Source: JBGTBQ01 sp041749275 | GTDB taxonomy: Bacteria; Acidobacteriota; Blastocatellia; Pyrinomonadales; Pyrinomonadaceae | Length of the DNA stretch: 16,001 bases | Direction: 5' to 3' | Assembly (NCBI GenBank): GCA_041749275.1 | Contig: JBGTBQ010000044.1 | Location: forward strand, 1 to 16,001 | Notes under the pieces: model-generated | What the model saw: only the letters and a program-made list of their open reading frames with translations | Databases searched by the model: none | What the model was told of the DNA's origin: nothing | In this document: one piece after another, positions 15,358 to 16,001 of the stretch | Layout of the letters: each line of letters begins with the position of its first letter | How positions within the stretch are numbered: the first letter of the stretch is position 1 | Translations under genes and position numbers: made by a program

Positions 15358-16001
15358 TTACTCCTCCCCCTTCCCTTTGACCCGCACGGCGTCGCCCGCC
15401 TTGATGTTCGTGACATCCTCGATGACGCGATCCTCCGCGGTGAGTCCGGCAAGGACGGGCACGCCTTCCTGCGTCGGCGGTCTCGTCACGACGGGCTTCT
15501 CCAACGCGACGCCGTTCTCGATGACGAAGACGACCGTGCGGTCGCCGGAGCGCGTCAAAGCCGTCGGCGGGACGAGCAGCCGCTCGGCGTTCTTCGCCGT
15601 CACGACGTTGACGTTGACGGTCTGACCGGGGCGGAGCCAATCGGGCGGAGCGGTCGGCGTGACCGTGACTTCGACCGTCCCGCGCGACACGTCCACGGCG
15701 GCTCCGATCTCCGTCACGGCACCCTCAAAACTGCTGTCCGCGAAGGTGCTTGAAGAGATGATCGCGGTCTGCCCCGTCTTTAGATCGGCGAGGTTGCTTT
15801 CGTCCACGTCGAGCCGGATTTCCGCCTTGCCGCTGACGAGCCGCAAGACGCCCTGCGCGCCGACCGTCTGCCCCAGCTCGGCGGTAATCTCCGTGACCAC
15901 CCCGGCGAAGGGCGCGGTCACGACGGCGTTCTGCGCCTGTTGCCGCGCCACGCGCACGGACTGTTCGGCCTCGCGCAGACGCTGTTGCGCCACCCGCACG
16001 T
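15358..16001 (-). CDS. Periplasmic adaptor (membrane fusion) protein, MacA/HlyD type, 5' end cut by window edge
   Basis: The frame is open to the right edge, so the N-terminus (membrane anchor, first half of the hairpin) is missing; about 214 codons remain. It begins in the second arm of the alpha-hairpin (QQRLREAEQSVRVARQQ), continues into the barrel-sandwich/lipoyl half-motif (VVTAPFAGVVTEI, then GQTVGAQGVL), then a beta-barrel (IRLDVDESNLADLKTGQ, LRPGQTVNVNV) and a membrane-proximal domain (VPPTAL, VFVIENGV). Such adaptors link the inner-membrane transporter to an outer-membrane channel; none is in the window. The stop lies 5 nt before the permease ATG, so translation is likely coupled. 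Confidence 0.9.
   Translation of the reverse strand, partial: VRVAQQRLREAEQSVRVARQQAQNAVVTAPFAGVVTEITAELGQTVGAQGVLRLVSGKAEIRLDVDESNLADLKTGQTAIISSSTFADSSFEGAVTEIGAAVDVSRGTVEVTVTPTAPPDWLRPGQTVNVNVVTAKNAERLLVPPTALTRSGDRTVVFVIENGVALEKPVVTRPPTQEGVPVLAGLTAEDRVIEDVTNIKAGDAVRVKGKGEE

Noticed and set aside
14888..15625. 245-aa plus-strand frame antisense to the exporter operon
   Set aside because: Overlaps the adaptor and permease, both with strong motifs; its composition is that of a shadow.
15353..15640. Extending the permease N-terminus to 15640
   Set aside because: The extension is Arg-rich low-complexity sequence overlapping the adaptor gene out of frame, and the SD at the ATG 15352 is near perfect.

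Overview
The window looks like a chromosomal segment of a GC-rich, Gram-negative-type bacterium, most likely an acidobacterium of the Blastocatellia/Pyrinomonadaceae kind. This is inferred from the zinc-ribbon Ser/Thr kinase with a C-terminal YARHG ectodomain, the secreted multi-YARHG protein, the patatin/beta-barrel outer-membrane protein and the adaptor-coupled LolCE-like exporter. I had no database search, so the phylum is an inference. I see no phage, CRISPR, tRNA or rRNA, and no intact insertion sequence.

Layout, left half (mostly + strand). A DUF2071/YqjF-like gene runs off the left edge on the minus strand. It is divergent from a secreted N-acetylmuramoyl-L-alanine amidase, and the spacer between them carries a hairpin and a 7-nt tandem repeat. 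Then come three co-directional genes that look like one unit: a secreted protein made of four YARHG repeats (TTG start), a small heptad-repeat coiled-coil protein, and a membrane Ser/Thr kinase (zinc ribbon - kinase - proline-rich linker - TM - YARHG - NTF2-like region). A hairpin follows the kinase. A GNAT acetyltransferase comes next.

Centre: a peroxide-stress module, perR then katA, both on + strand. PerR keeps all five metal/sensor ligands and four structural-zinc cysteines of the Bacillus subtilis protein at a constant +4 offset. A 15-bp operator-like palindrome (7-1-7) sits upstream of perR, and its exact reverse complement sits in the katA promoter. The simplest reading is an autoregulated PerR that also represses catalase. 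Between the two genes is a 113-bp nested palindromic element that resembles a MITE or REP element and may also end the perR transcript.

Right half (all minus strand). The 391-nt stretch 8765-9155 holds a strong hairpin after katA and a probable remnant of a DUF389 membrane-protein gene. Then, in transcription order from the right edge: MacA/HlyD-type adaptor (cut by the edge), LolCE/FtsX-type permease and LolD/MacB-type ATPase, spaced 5 and 13 nt apart and clearly an operon. These are followed by a patatin-like phospholipase with a C-terminal barrel (PlpD/type Vd architecture) and an exported endonuclease/exonuclease/phosphatase-family protein. Apart from 8765-9155, no stretch above 300 nt lacks a gene.

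Strongest points for follow-up: the mirrored PerR operators, the palindromic element inserted between regulator and target, the shared YARHG domain in a secreted protein and in a kinase ectodomain, and the DUF389 relic.
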